DNA of 64,000 nt from Vanessa cardui (taxonomy: Eukaryota; Arthropoda; Insecta; Lepidoptera; Nymphalidae). The notes beneath the pieces were generated by a model that saw only the letters and a list, made by a program, of their open reading frames with translations, did not search any database and had not been told where the DNA came from. Location of the stretch: assembly GCF_905220365.1 (NCBI RefSeq), contig NC_061130.1, forward strand, positions 4,967,501 through 5,031,500. The letters are read 5' to 3'. Every line of letters begins with the position of its first letter. The stretch's first letter is position 1. Positions 10,840 through 23,084 of the stretch are shown here, one piece after another. The translations under genes were made by a program, and so were the position numbers.

Positions 10840-13800
10840 CCTGATCCTTAAAATATAAATACTCGCCATTAAATAATAAAGTTTCGTTGGTTTATTTTAT
10901 CCGGATTACATCCCGGATAAGCGAGTGATCTGAGTATCAAAGATCTTTAACATCGTGATAGCATTTAGTTTAAGATGCTGCCATCTTAGCTGGACTAGCT
11001 CGATACTTATATATCGTAGCGTAGTAGGAAGTAAAATCGAAAATCCGAGCGCTTTTATGTCGAACTTGCAAAGCTCCAACTGATGTACAAAAACTTTGTA
11101 AAATTTACAGAAAAAGTTTCATTTTATTATATTTCCTTCACTACTTTTAGTCTCCGTTAAAATATTTTTGTTCGACGATCGCGATTTTCATTTCAACTGT
11201 AGTATTTAATGGATGCTGTGAAAGTGGATAAAAGCAAAAGTATCTTTGATTACATGTAGATGAAAATAGCTGTGTAATTAATAATTTTAAGTAATATTTG
11301 AAATAAACATATAAAACAATCATAAGCCACTCCAGGCTTTGCACGGGTCGATAAAGATGGCATAAAATCTTTATATCGAAGGACAAACAAACATTTTTTT
11401 TTGTTTTTAGGCCTACGCATAACAAAACTTGAGTGTAGCAATACATCATAATCGGATAAATGGTCTCGGAATTAATTATTAAATTTAAATTGTTATGTTA
11501 ACTCATGAAGGTGGTGTTATTCCGGAAAGAACCAGAGATTACATACAATTTCGATGGTTTAATTTTTGAAATACATCCATATAAAGTCAAATATGTCAAA
11601 ATGAACTTTATTTGCTGAAGCGAAGGAGCGAGGACACGTTCGGTAATCCGTCCATCACGACATGCAAATGAAAGCACGTCTCTCATCTGTTCACATGAGT
11701 GTTCTTCCTCTCCCAGCTCGCCTAACATTGAAATATATCGTGGACGGCGAGATTAACGAGTTTTTCGGCCAATTAAAATGTCAATTAGCCACATTAATAA
11801 TTATATTTAGTGAATATCAATTTATAGATCAGTTGAAAATAGATTATTTCTTAATTACGACATTGTATATATATAAAGTCTAGTCATTGAACATAAATTA
11901 CGTAATTAGATATGTTTTCATTTGCTTACGAGACATAATATCATTAATGATAATAGCATACTTAAATAGAACAAGTTTTTATTCAATTTCAGATATTCTA
12001 TACCTCTATTGAACTCTTTTAAAAATAGTATTAATGTGTATTTTTTTTATGTAAGACGTAATCCTACAAAAGGAGTTACTTACGAATAGATTAATCATAC
12101 TGAAGTTAATCTCGTAAAAATACATGAAACTTAAAGAGGTTTCTCAGAATGTTATAAAACCTTGTCCCGTTTAAAACACTATATTGTAAGGACACGTAGA
12201 CGCGGAAAGTTTCGTCAAGCGTCAATAGTTGTTGAACAAAGACGTATAAGTTGGACGCGGATAGCGGACTCGATCTGCGTTCGAACTCGCAACGGGGGCG
12301 AAAGATATTTTGCATTGTTCACAAACAATCCGCAATGGACAAGACTATATAAAACTTTTATCAAAAAATAGGTTCGAAAACAATTTCGTCTGCTCTATAT
12401 AAAGTCGTTTAACTCGCCTGATATTATTTACAAATGAATGTCCCCCAGAATTCAGGGTATAGGATAACCCTAATACTCAGAATTCATTTAGTTCCGGTAA
12501 GTGAAATTAATTGGGATTTATAACGTACCATGTTACGGATATAATATACGTGAAATGGCTTCACCTGACTAACTTTTGTTTAACTTTTCTCGGTAATGGT
12601 CAAGAGAAAACCTCAAAAAATTATATGTTATATAATAACACAGTAAATACTCTTTTCCAAAATAAATTAAAATCACTTTATATGTATATGTAATAAAAAT
12701 AATATGCAAAGTACGTTTTGAATGTGTTATTTATAATAACAGATTAGGGAACCATCGACTCGTTTTTACAGAATATTTTAAAATTTTTAAAGTTTTTTTC
12801 AAGTATTCGTAAATCGATATTCATCCCATCTGTCGCCTTATAAATTAGTGAGGAACGAGACGTTGTTGTTTTCGAACCCGTGATGTCACATTTACCGTTA
12901 ACGCCCAATCGTAAGTCGTCCACTATAACGATTTTCTCCATCGATGTTTTAAAAAACTCCTATGAATAGTTATTATTATTTTATTAAACAGTATTTCATA
13001 AATTTATATTTATATTTTTGATCTTCTATAAAACAAACCATTTTGATTTTTCCCTAATGTAATCTGTTTTTAAAAGCAATACCTAAACCTTTCCACAGAT
13101 AATAAAATCTTAGCTTAGGTCATAAATCGATTAAGAATATTAACGTTCGATTTTTGTAGATTAAAACTATTATTGGTTCAAAATATAAAGTAATTGATAA
13201 TAATTTTTATTCTAAATGATACTATGAAATTTATTATCATATGACAGGTTTGACACGGTGTCAAGAATGTCATTTCATTCATTGACGTTTATAAAAAAAT
13301 ATATATATATATATAAAATAATATATTTTATCACAGACGAACGAACGACGACAAACAAAATGTACACTTGTTGTTGAATAGATATTGTATATTTTTGCTA
13401 TTTACTATTGCAAATAGTCGGAACAGCCAAATTTGTGCAGACATTAGGTTTTGTCTACTTCCTCGTTCTCATGGGTAGATGGGATAATCTGACACACACG
13501 TGCACGGGTTTGCCAACACTGGCAACACATATACCGACCTTTTTTTCAAACATAAATTTAATGACTTTTTATTGAATAATCCCGGATTTCGAGATCTGCA
13601 GTCTTATAAGCCAGAAAAGTATTATTAACACGAATTACGCTTTGTGCCAAATCATAGTTGATTTTCGCTAATTTAATAATATAGAATTTTGATTTCGTTT
13701 GAAGTATGTGTACTGGGTTGCTAGAATTTGTTAAACTGAAGCCCTATAGAGGGACACTATCAAAAGGACGTAAATGAATAAAATGAGAAGCAACTTCCAG

Positions 13801-14503
13801 GTACCTTAACCTAACTCCTGATTAAAGCTTTTATCGGAGGACTGATTAACTGTCGAAGGCAGGATGGATTTATTGTAAAAGTTGGTCGTTCACTGAGGTT
13901 AGTGATTCAAGCCCGCACACTTTACTCGAATAATTGTCTACGTGATCAGAATGTGGTTCTGTAGAGTCTTTAATAAGATCGGATAAAGGTCTAAGCTTTA
14001 TAATCGAGTCAATGAAGCTTTTTATTTCTACAACCTCCAAAATTGATTCAATTGAAATATATATTTTTAAATTCCATGTAATAGTTATTTAAAATATCAT
14101 AACAAAACATTTTACATTAAATAGTGCATAATATCAATTGCGTATGTGACAAAGAGTTAGAAAAACGCATCAACACATACTCGTATTTTGTGAAACAATT
14201 GGTTGGATTTTGGAACGTATATTAAAAAAGTACTAATATAATTAAAAAAATTAAAACGCTTGAGAATATTCCAATAAAAAATAAGAGTACTGGAACGTTG
14301 ATGAAATTGCAATTCATTTTCAAAATAATGCTAATGTACATTTTATTATTAATTTACTATAAAATACAAATACAGCTGATCCGAATATCTTCCATGTATA
14401 ATGCAGTAATATTGATAATAATATCGTAAACACACAAACACATAACATGCTATAACAAAAGATTCGCAATGGTGGTAGTCCTGCTTATATGTGTCTGGAA
14501 TTA
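10840..14503. other. Mostly AT-rich, a few small open frames
   Basis: A Helitron-like tail scrap lies at about 11325-11400 (minus strand wording GACCCGTGCAAAGCC). GC-richer islands are at 11615-11730 (minus ORF 11498-11728, 76 codons with ATG, N-terminal half protein-like) and 12200-12300 (open on both strands). TATA-like motifs TATATAAA occur near 12348 and 12397. An (AT)n tract is at about 13299-13315. No recognisable family in any of these. Confidence 0.4.
12744..12941 (-). CDS. Hypothetical small ORF (65 codons)
   Basis: True ATG at 12941, stop at 12744. The first 45 residues (starting MEKIVIVDDLRLGVNGKC) look protein-like and the matching DNA is richer in GC than its surroundings; the last 20 are lysine/phenylalanine-rich and may be read-through into intron or spacer. 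I recognise no domain, signal peptide or membrane segment. It could be an exon, an isolated micro-ORF or a fragment of an old transposon. Confidence 0.2.
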   Translation of the reverse strand: MEKIVIVDDLRLGVNGKCDITGSKTTTSRSSLIYKATDGMNIDLRILEKNFKNFKIFCKNESMVP

Positions 14504-14810
14504 AAATACAGTAAAACCTCGTTAAGTCGAACCTCGATAAGAAAACCTCTAAATCTGGAAAAAATGTTTTATTCCCTTCCCTCCAAAAATCAAATCCATT
14601 ACTCATAATCTCAAACCTTTATTAGTAGAAATAATCAGTGACTCCGTCCAAGAAGTAAGTTTCGGTACATATTTTCCCTCCATAACTCGAAAAATTAAAT
14701 TTTAGCTCTGTATTTGTATTGTACGTATATCAATGCCATGTTTTTTTGTATTTAACTCACTATATAGAATCGAAATCCGCCTAAGTCGAAAACTCTATAA
14801 CTCGAATTTG
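14504..14810 (+). mobile_element. Pogo-like (Tc1/mariner superfamily) element end, partial
   Basis: CAGTAAAACCTCGTTAAGTC starts at 14511 directly after TA, matching the terminal wording typical of pogo/Tigger-type elements. Related motifs recur internally (CGCCTAAGTCGAAAACTC, CATAACTCGAAAAATT). The expected inverted copy of the terminus was not found downstream, so only one end is present or the other has decayed. Confidence 0.45.
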
Positions 14811-16344
14811 TTGGCGTATTTCATTGACAGTAGGTCTTTCATAGGCAGTAATAGGAAAGAAAAAACTATATCAGTTACCCACGGTCTCGCCTGTGTATAC
14901 GGGAAAGTGTCAAACCAAATCTATCCAACTGGTATATCATATTAAATACGTACAAGCTGTAGTGACATAGACCTCAACACTAAATATGCTATTAAATATA
15001 TTTATAATCTCTCGTCTTCCTGAATGATATATCAGATATCCCTCAAAGTTTTGAAAGAGTAACTATACTAGTTATTTAATATACTGACTGTGTATTGCTA
15101 ATAGTTTTATAAGATGAATATATAGACATAATGATTTTAAAACAAGGAATAATATATAAAAAAATAAATCAGTATGAGTATCATATAACGCTCAAAAGGG
15201 TAAATATTTTATTTGTTAATTTAATTATTACCGAAAATTTGATTAAAATTTACTGATTCGGAATTCTCTGTTTCAAAAGTGTGAAGAGATAAATTAAAAC
15301 ACGACCATGAATAATTACAAGGCATTTATGTATTGTTTGAGTTGTAAATAATAATTAGATTAAGCTGTGAAAATTTTCGCTTTTTCATTTAAATCAATTG
15401 TTTGTTTTACATATAAATTGATTTAATTTATATTATAACTAGCTGCTCTACGACGTTCTTGATAAAAAGTTATTAAAGTATATTGAAGAAATAAAAATTG
15501 ATTTCTTTAAACTGGGAACCATTTATGCTTATGCAGAACGATGTCTAATTTTCACAACAATTATCTCAATAGCTTAGGAACGCAGATACATTATATATTC
15601 GTCGCATCATTCGAAGATACAATTAACTAACTAGTCCTTTTAACTAACAGGCGTTGTCCGCACGTTTAGAGAATCGGTTCATAATCGACCTCTTTTTACT
15701 GTTTTACGTTTTTTTATATCGCTTCCTTATAATATATGTATGTATATTGTATATAAAATGTATTTGCAATCGAGTTGCGCGATATCAGAGCTTAATTGGT
15801 CATCTATGATATTCATTATGGGTTTGAAAAAAAATACATTTTATAGGTTTGGCAGTGAAATTTAAATGTTTATGAAGCTGTTGTTGGAACTTTGGTAGTA
15901 AAATTGTAATGATTGTAAACGTAGTGTAGAATAAAAAATTGTATGCAATTTGTTACGGTTCATAATTTAGGGAGTTTGATTGTAATTTAACGGTATTTAA
16001 AATTTTACGGTGATATATAGTAAAGACTTTTTTATAGAGCAATGAGCAATTTAGCAGAATTATTAGAAAAAAATCCATGGTATACGCAAATCTAAGGCTT
16101 GTTTATCGCTATTTATTCTTCTGTCATTAAATTACAAATAGTAATTTTTATTTGTCTGGAAAAATCTTTCCTATTTTATTTTGATAAACACATTAAAAAA
16201 ACATGTTTCTAGATATAAATGTGAATAAATGTATATGACTTGATTGTAGTAGTACCAATTATTCTATTTGGCGGTTAATTTCTTTAATATACTATTAATT
16301 AACCAAACAGCTATTTTTAGTGTATTGTACGATTTGAAGGATAC
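14811..16344. other. AT-rich stretch, nothing recognised
   Basis: No gene, repeat family or convincing splice pair was found here by reading. Confidence 0.4.
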
Positions 16345-16838
16345 TTATATTTTCAGTCTGTGTAACTACAAGCACTCATATGCTTGTAGATAGACATAAC
16401 ATCAGTGGCGGTTTTACAAATCTGCCGCTAGTAGGTTAGTAGGCTATTCAATTTTTGCCGCCCCAACATATTTTTGGAACATTGATGATTTGTGTTCTAT
16501 AGTCCTCATTACATCGGTTTTTTTTCGTTATTAGAATGATTATAAACTAGGTAATATTTCTGTTAGTTACTAGATTATTTTTCCAACCCGCTATGTAGTG
16601 ACGATAATATGGATTACGGACGTTATGCATATACATATAATTATAAGTTTTTTTTTATTTCTATAAGATAGTATAACAAATTCGAGCTAAATTTGCCGTC
16701 CTAGGCTCCAGCCTACTTAGCCTATTGGTAAAGCCGCCACTGATGTTAGTATTGTCAAGAATGGATAATGTTTCTTACGGCGCCTGATGACTACTTACCA
16801 TCAGTTGGTCTAAACGCCAGATCGCCCATCGATGTTAA
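16345..16838 (+). repeat. Old family C copy split by a MITE
   Basis: Left part 16363-16400 (GTGTAACTACAAGCACTC ... GACATAACATC) and right part 16747-16838 (GTTTCTTACGGCG, TGACTACTTACCATCAGTTGG, CGCCAGATCGCCCATCGATGTTAAAAAAA) are the two halves of one diverged family C repeat. The unit between them is listed separately. Confidence 0.6.
16399..16746. mobile_element. hAT-like MITE, about 350 bp
   Basis: Terminal inverted repeats: ACATCAGTGGCGGTTTTAC at the left and its near-perfect complement (GTAAAGCCGCCACTGATGT) at the right. Subterminal stretches also mirror each other (TAGGTTAGTAGGCTATTC against GGCTAAGTAGGCTGGAGCC read from the right). CAGTGGCGG termini are common in hAT-type non-autonomous elements. 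The outermost bases also fit a TA-flanked model, so the superfamily is not settled. There is no coding capacity. Confidence 0.6.
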
Positions 16839-17165
16839 AAAAAGAAACTAATAATTCTGAATTTAAATTTGATGCTATATTAGCGAAAAAAATTGCGATT
16901 AGTACGGGTAAAAAATTAAAACACAGACCGGTCTTTAAAGAAAATTCAAACCCAACAGAGGGTCGAATTAAGTAGGTAATTGTATGAAAATAATGGTCAT
17001 GGGTACTCGTTGAACGATTGATCGATCCTTTCGGGTAAATTACGGTTTACAAGCGATTTGCGATACTTTGTCTTTGGTAATCTAATTAATTGTATCAGTA
17101 ACATGTGAATATTGATTGACTTATCTGAAATAATATCTTTGCATTTGTAATCTCATTCTCGAGGA

Positions 17166-17448
17166 AGGTAGGGCTTTGTGCAAGCCCGTCTGGTAGGTAC
17201 CACCCACTTATCAATTATTCTACCGCCAAATAACAGTACTCAGTATTGTTGTGTTGTGGTTTGAAGGGTGGGTGAGCCAGTGTAAGGCAGGCACAAGGGA
17301 CATAACATCTTAGTTCCCAAGGTTGGTGGCACATTGACGACGTAAGGAATAGTTAATATTTCTTACAGCGTCATTGTCTATGGGTAATGGTGACCACTTA
17401 TCATCGGGTGGCCTATATGCTCGTCCGCCAACCTATACCTTAAAAAAA
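17166..17448 (+). repeat. Family C copy, nearly full length
   Basis: From GGTAGGGCTTTGTGCAAGCC to CGCCAACCTATACCTTAAAA, poly-A-ended and close to the 9246 copy. Confidence 0.75.
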
Positions 17449-17719
17449 GGTAATAAGGCTATAAGCTATTTATTATCTAGGTTATAGGCTCTTTAATATC
17501 CCACGGGACTGAAACAGTAACGTTTAACTGGGGTTTAAAGCGAGTGGCAATAGTCAATAAAAAAATAATGTTCGAAAACAAATCATTACAGACTCTTTTC
17601 ATAATGTTGTTCTTTGTAAAGTACACACTTATATTTATTGGTATATTTATTGGTATTTAAGTTGTACGCGCCAGCTACTCGCTGATTTTTGGACAGTGCA
17701 ATATAATTAATAAACAATT

Positions 17720-17990
17720 AAAATTACTGACTGACATAAAAGTCTGAACAGCATAAACCAGTTGATCTAATGAGATGAAATTTTGCACGAGAATTTGTTA
17801 CAGAACGTGAGTACGAAGAAAGCATTTTTATACAAGTGTGTACAAGTTTGTACGGAAATTCGTTTTTTCTGATGTATGTTCACGTGTTAGGATAAATGTA
17901 TGTAAAAGTTTTCTTTGAAAATTCATCACCTAAGAGGTGAAAATTAGGATGAAAGTTTGTATGGAAGTACGTAATTTTGAAGGTTAGGAT
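17720..17990 (+). repeat. Helitron-like remnant
   Basis: ACTGACTGACATAAAAGTCTG and GATGAAATTTTGCACGAGAA match the start and body style of the CTAGT-ended elements elsewhere in the window (28060, 46584), but no clean 3' end is left. Confidence 0.4.
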
Positions 17991-19166
17991 ATGAATATTA
18001 TCGGTTTTAAGCTTCTTTATATGAGTAAAACATGAATATTTACCTCCTGAGATGCTGGAATGGGTTTTGTATGTTCGTTGTCGTTCATAGTTAATTTTAA
18101 AAACTGTAATAGTTTTTATATACTTTTCTCGTTTGTCGCTCTCTCTATTAGTGGAAACCACATGAAAATCAATTGACTAATTTAGAAGTTTTTCGGAGAT
18201 ACGTATACAAGCAGAAACCAACTTTGTTTTATTCTATTTATAAGTCGTTAAGAAAATATGATATTCATTTAATATCTTATGTCAAAATATTTGTAATGAA
18301 ATGAAAACATAAAATATATTTCTATTAATAAATAGAGAGATCGAATGTAATAAACAGAATATACTTTGTATTATTTTATGGCTATTTATAAATTTATCAC
18401 ATATAATTAATTATCAAATGTTGTCAAAAAATTTGAATGTTAAATAATATTACTAATCAAACGCTTTCGGAAAATATTTACTCGATAATATTTGAGGGTT
18501 CGTTGAAGAAAGTTTACATAAGATCTTTCCGGAGTCGAGTCTGAAGTTGAAATCGTTTGAATGTAGAAACAATTACTGACGAACCCAGAGATATGGCATA
18601 ATAGATAGAACGAATGAATCAATAGAATGAAGATGGCGATCGACATTGCACATTTAAATTAACGACGGCGATTCATTCTATATAATTGTTTAATGGCGTA
18701 GATATGTAAAGTGCCAGTCTGGTATATTAAATGGTTTGTTGCTAGAAATTAACCTTAGTAGACGTTTTAACAGTGTCTACACAAAACGTACATTATGATA
18801 CAAATTTAGATATTAGCTACAAATCGTGCTACAAAAACAAAATCTAGTTTTATAAAGTTGAATTAATTAGTTACGAATAATTGTTAGACATATTAACAAG
18901 GATGATGAGATGTGGTCAATCTCATTTGTTGTTGGTAATGAGAACTAACACAAACCCTAATAATTATTTAAGAGCTTGGTAGTATTTGGACACTTTGCTC
19001 GAATTGGTTTATTCTGTATTTGCATGGTATGCAGTCACGATATTTTAACATAAAGGTGTAGCATACATTAAGTAATAACTCATTTGTAGAACAACACCTA
19101 AGTTACAAAGCGACTTTATAAATGTAAACAAACATTAACAGTTGATTAAAAAAATAATTTTATAGG
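17991..19166. other. AT-rich stretch, nothing recognised
   Basis: The minus frames at 17880-18161 and 18440-18646 have no protein-like features beyond being open. Confidence 0.4.
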
Positions 19167-19400
19167 CCGAGATGGCCCAGTGGTTAGAACACGTGCGTCT
19201 TAACCGATGATTTCTGGTTCAAACCCAGGCAAGCACCACTATATATATGAGCTTAATTTATGTTTATAATTCATCTCGTGCTCGGCGGTGAAGGAAAACA
19301 TCGTGAGGAAACCTGCATGTATCTAATTTCATCGAAATTCTGCCACATATTATGTGCATTCCACCAACACGCACTGGAACAGCGTGGTGGAATATGTTTC
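19167..19400 (+). repeat. SINE family A copy, 3'-truncated at a hairpin
   Basis: Intact head (A box TGGCCCAGTGG at 19174, diverged B box TCTGGTTCAAACCC) and body, ending abruptly after GCGTGGTGGAATATGTTTC. It carries the ACTATATATATG...TTTGTGTTT variants of the ACTTT-tail subfamily. The missing 3' end is replaced by the hairpin at 19401. Confidence 0.8.
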
Positions 19401-19448
19401 AATAATTGACGTATTGTTTAATCAGGATTAAACAATACGTCAATTATT
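19401..19448. repeat. Perfect 23-bp inverted repeat, 2-nt loop
   Basis: Arm 19401-19423 begins AATAATTGACGTATTG; arm 19426-19448 is its exact reverse complement; the spacer is AG. Pairing stops at once on both outer sides (C at 19400, A at 19449). It starts at the very base where the SINE is truncated. Confidence 0.9.
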
Positions 19449-21548
19449 ATTTCCAGAATTATTTGCTACCAGGTTTTCTTCAATCGCTTCACGTACTTTT
19501 GGGATTTAATCTGCATAATAGGGTCCGGTAATCGGCCCGTCTTAGCGACGAATAATCAATAATTCCTTTATTATTCCAAAACGCAGAGGTCATATTACAG
19601 GTCACTTTGTTGGCGGTCAAGTTTAACGCTTCAATGTTAAATAAAGATTTTGTTTTGATGGTTGCCATGACAACGCAGAGACAGTTATATATGTATATGA
19701 GAAAGAGGCAGTTATAGTGTTTCCATAAGACGTCCACTTATTATCAAAATCTTTTATATTTTTTAAAATAAATGGGTTGACAATTTATATTATTTTGATT
19801 ATCATAAACATTGCAATTGAATGTCGACAATAGAAAAATTGAATGAATAGATAAACGTTTTGAATGAGGAGTGCCTCAGTAATTACAGGTAAAAGGAACA
19901 GACCCTTATCGTCCCATGGCCTATTTTTATAGTGCTAACTTTAGGCAATAATTATTTATCAACGTATGGACTATTTAAAATAATCGAAAAAAAAAGGTTA
20001 CGATAGTTGAGTCCCTTACTTATATTAACAGCAATAGAATTGTTTACGTGTAATTAAATATAATATTATGAAAAGGGCATATTTCATTTCTCTCATGTAC
20101 TAAATGTGCTACACCGCACATTACTTGATATGAATAAGCTTCGCAAACATCGAGGGTTTTGGAAATATGGAATTCACAATAATAAATTTATTCTTCGTTT
20201 TATTTTGTCCAAAGGAACATGGTATTATAGTACCTTCTGACTTCTCATCTAAGTCGATAGTAATACAATTTTAAATGTATATTAAATAAGTATTAATAAC
20301 ATTATGTTAATAATACAATACATTTAAAATGAATAAATGAATAACATAAATGAAATATAATATATAAGATAATATTAAATGTATGAAAACATTTTTATGA
20401 TATAATTTATAGTTATCAACACTCTAGAGGGAAGTGCGACTCGGAAACTTCATTTATAAATGCATAGAAACCAGTTATGGTGCTACGGCTATCATATCGC
20501 TCGTGAATCGCGCTGTCCGGCGACGTTTTTGCGCCGGATCTGTGTATGAGTTACGGACGAGAGCCTATCCGGTTACGCCTGCGCGGTCGCTATATCACCA
20601 GTAGGTACTTACAAGTTACAACGATCTCTATTTCATGGTCACTGATTCTCAACAACTGTAAGTTATTTACTACTTAAATTATAACTATTGCTTATTTTAA
20701 TAAGAGATTAGATCTAAGAAATAATTGTTTTAAAATGTCTGCCCACTTGTGTCAAATATTTTGAGAAGTTTTTGGTATTGGTAACACTATAATCTAGAAT
20801 ATTAAATTTTATTAGTTATACTATGTTGCATTAAAATGGTTAATTAAAAAATAAAACAGGTCCTTGGAAATATTCTGTATTCATTCAGGAATATTAACTG
20901 GTTCTATGGGAACCAGTTAAAAAAAGAAAGACGTATTTTTTTAATGACATATAACTTTTAGTAGACAATAAATTAATTTAATATGAATGAATGGCTATAG
21001 TAAGTAAATGTCGACAGCGTTTTATTACGTCTATATATCTTATCAATTAGAACGAGACTTATCTTCTAGTTGAGAATAAAAGCCTTTAATAATAATAAAA
21101 CGTAATAAGAAGTCTTCCACGATTGGTAAAGTTACGATTTGGAAGTTTATTCGTCCCGTAAATACCACTTTCGTCACAATTAGCAGAACAAACAATCGAA
21201 AACAAAGGGACTGTTAGGAATTAAGAGACACATTTAATTCGAAATAATTGCGCTGGATTTGGCAGAATTCAAAGTCAAGTTATTCGTAATAAAGTATCGT
21301 TGATGTTAAAAACATTTTCTGTATGCGAAATTGTAAAGCTGACTTCGCTTTGCTTTAATCTTGTTTCGTATTTAATCTTAAAGCAAATTAGTTAGCAGTG
21401 AAGCTATTTTCAGATACTAATACTCCTATTGAAGGTGCAGGTTAATTAAGGAACTACGTAAGCAAATCCTAGTAACCCACTGAGCTCATTAGTTAAATGA
21501 AACTAAGTCCCAAATATTAAATTAAGAAAAATATATATTTGTTGCTTC
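19449..21548. other. Non-coding stretch with a GC-rich island
   Basis: GTTGCCATGACAAC at 19661-19674 fits the RFX X-box consensus. A GC/CpG-rich island at about 20430-20600 ends near a consensus splice donor, GTAAGT at 20658-20663; it could be a non-coding first exon or promoter. No coding frame is recognised. The minus frame 19489-19737 is short and unconvincing. Confidence 0.35.
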
Positions 21549-21652
21549 AGCATTGGAGCAGCGTAGTGGAATAAGCTCCAAGTCTTCCTCTGCCTCGTTT
21601 TTCTCAAGCAGAAGATACATCTTCGCCTAACAGTGGAAAATTTACAGTCTAT
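21549..21652 (+). repeat. Old SINE family A 3' remnant
   Basis: CAGCATTGGAGCAGCGTAGTGG ... CTAACAGTGGAAAATTTACAG is the diverged 3' third of family A. Confidence 0.5.
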
Positions 21653-21708
21653 TAGTATAAAATTCTTCTAGTTTTTTTAATTTCATATGTTTGCAAAAAG
21701 CTTCATCA

Positions 21709-21905
21709 AAAGTATAACACCTCGCCTCATTGCCTCCGTTGGTGAAAGGGGCTGGTTCGTATTTTGCCCAAAGGATTGGAATTGCGATTCAACGGGAAAA
21801 TGCTGCTGGCATTCTTGCCACCATTCCACGCGGTCAAGATTTATATTGTAACTAGTTTTAGTTCATATTAATTATTAATTCTTATGTCATCAAATAAATA
21901 TGTTT
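21709..21905 (+). pseudogene. LINE reverse-transcriptase C-terminal scrap
   Basis: One frame ending at a TAG near 21853 reads LPPLVKGAGSYFAQRIGIAIQ and then RENAAGILATIPRGQD, the style of the last residues of lepidopteran non-LTR retrotransposon ORF2 proteins. It is followed by an AT-rich 3' end with AAATAAAT near 21893. 5'-truncated, as is usual for LINEs. The clade is not determined. Confidence 0.5.
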
Positions 21906-23084
21906 TCAATTACATATTTTAGTTCTTAAAGAAATGTATATATAATGTAATTGTTTGGTACCTCATTGTTAAATGTACATAATTACGCGGTATTTGTTAC
22001 GTAGGAGCGCTCATTGTGCTCGTTTCGTTAGCGGTCCCCATTGTAACAAATAAGTTTTCTTACTCTGGCAAACGGCCAGTTGTTGATATTTACCCAGCCC
22101 GCTTATAATATAGCGACGCATAACGACGACTCACTTGGATCCTCCACATTTACTTTGATCGTGATATGCAAAAATCTTTGCGGAAGGGAAATAATGTAGA
22201 AAACTTCTGCTTCGAAACGTCTTTCATATTACCTTGTTTATTTTTTGAGTGTTAACTCGAAATGAAACTACTGCTGAGACGAATTTTACATATAAGAAAA
22301 TAATATGATTGTTTGTTTGTCTACAATTTTTTTATTTAAAATTTATATTTTATTTTTTAGTTTTGTTGTTTTTTTAATACGGGTGATAGAATAACAAACA
22401 GAATGTTGCCCTTTCAATGAATACTGGTTTTTGTATTTGAAAAAAAAAACACAATATTTTTAAATTAATCAATTCCTAAACAAACAAAATGTTCTTAAAT
22501 TAAAATTTGTTAAAATATATTGCAATATAAATACTATAGTAATCTTAATGTTCTAGGTTGGCTAATGAAGAAATACTTTATAAGTATTTTATTTTCGAAT
22601 TGAGTTTTAATTACTAAATATTTAATTATGAAATTTTAACAAAGTTTTTCAAACGTTGTTTAAGTATGTCAAAAAGCAGTAATTACTGTTTAATATAAAA
22701 TATAAGATGTTATTAAAACAGGTGTATTTATAGAGACTGTGTATTGTAATTAAATAATACATAATAGATTAGAAAAATAGAAATACTCATTGTGAAATCA
22801 ATTATTTCCCTGGGAAATTTCCATTTTGTTGGATAAAAGCAAATAATAGCCGAATATGAACGAATTCGTACTAAAGGTCGCTCTTTAAAATTCCCACAAA
22901 ATTAACTAAAAATAACAACCTATGGAAAAAAAACCTACTTACTCACTTAACTGACTCAGTTAATACAAGTTTTAAATAAAATTTAGAAACAGAAACAGTT
23001 CAATAGCTAAGTTATAAATAAGTATTTTGTAATATAGCCAAAATAAAGTATTAATTAACGAATCAGAGAAACTCTCTATAACAG
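21906..23084. other. AT-rich stretch, nothing recognised
   Basis: A GC-richer patch at about 22000-22150 (TAATATAGCGACGC and neighbours) has no identifiable gene or repeat. Confidence 0.4.

Noticed and set aside
11498..11728. 76-codon minus ORF starting MLGELGEEEHSCEQ
   Set aside because: Only the first half looks protein-like and there is no supporting splice, poly(A) or family evidence; left out of the gene calls.
12162..12371. 69-codon frames on both strands in a GC-rich patch
   Set aside because: Both strands are equally open, the starts are not convincing and no splice signals or homology are evident; composition is enough to explain them.
19489..19737. Possible mariner-like motif (MTSAFWNNKGII) on the minus strand
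   Set aside because: A single short resemblance with no TIRs or flanking transposase motifs.
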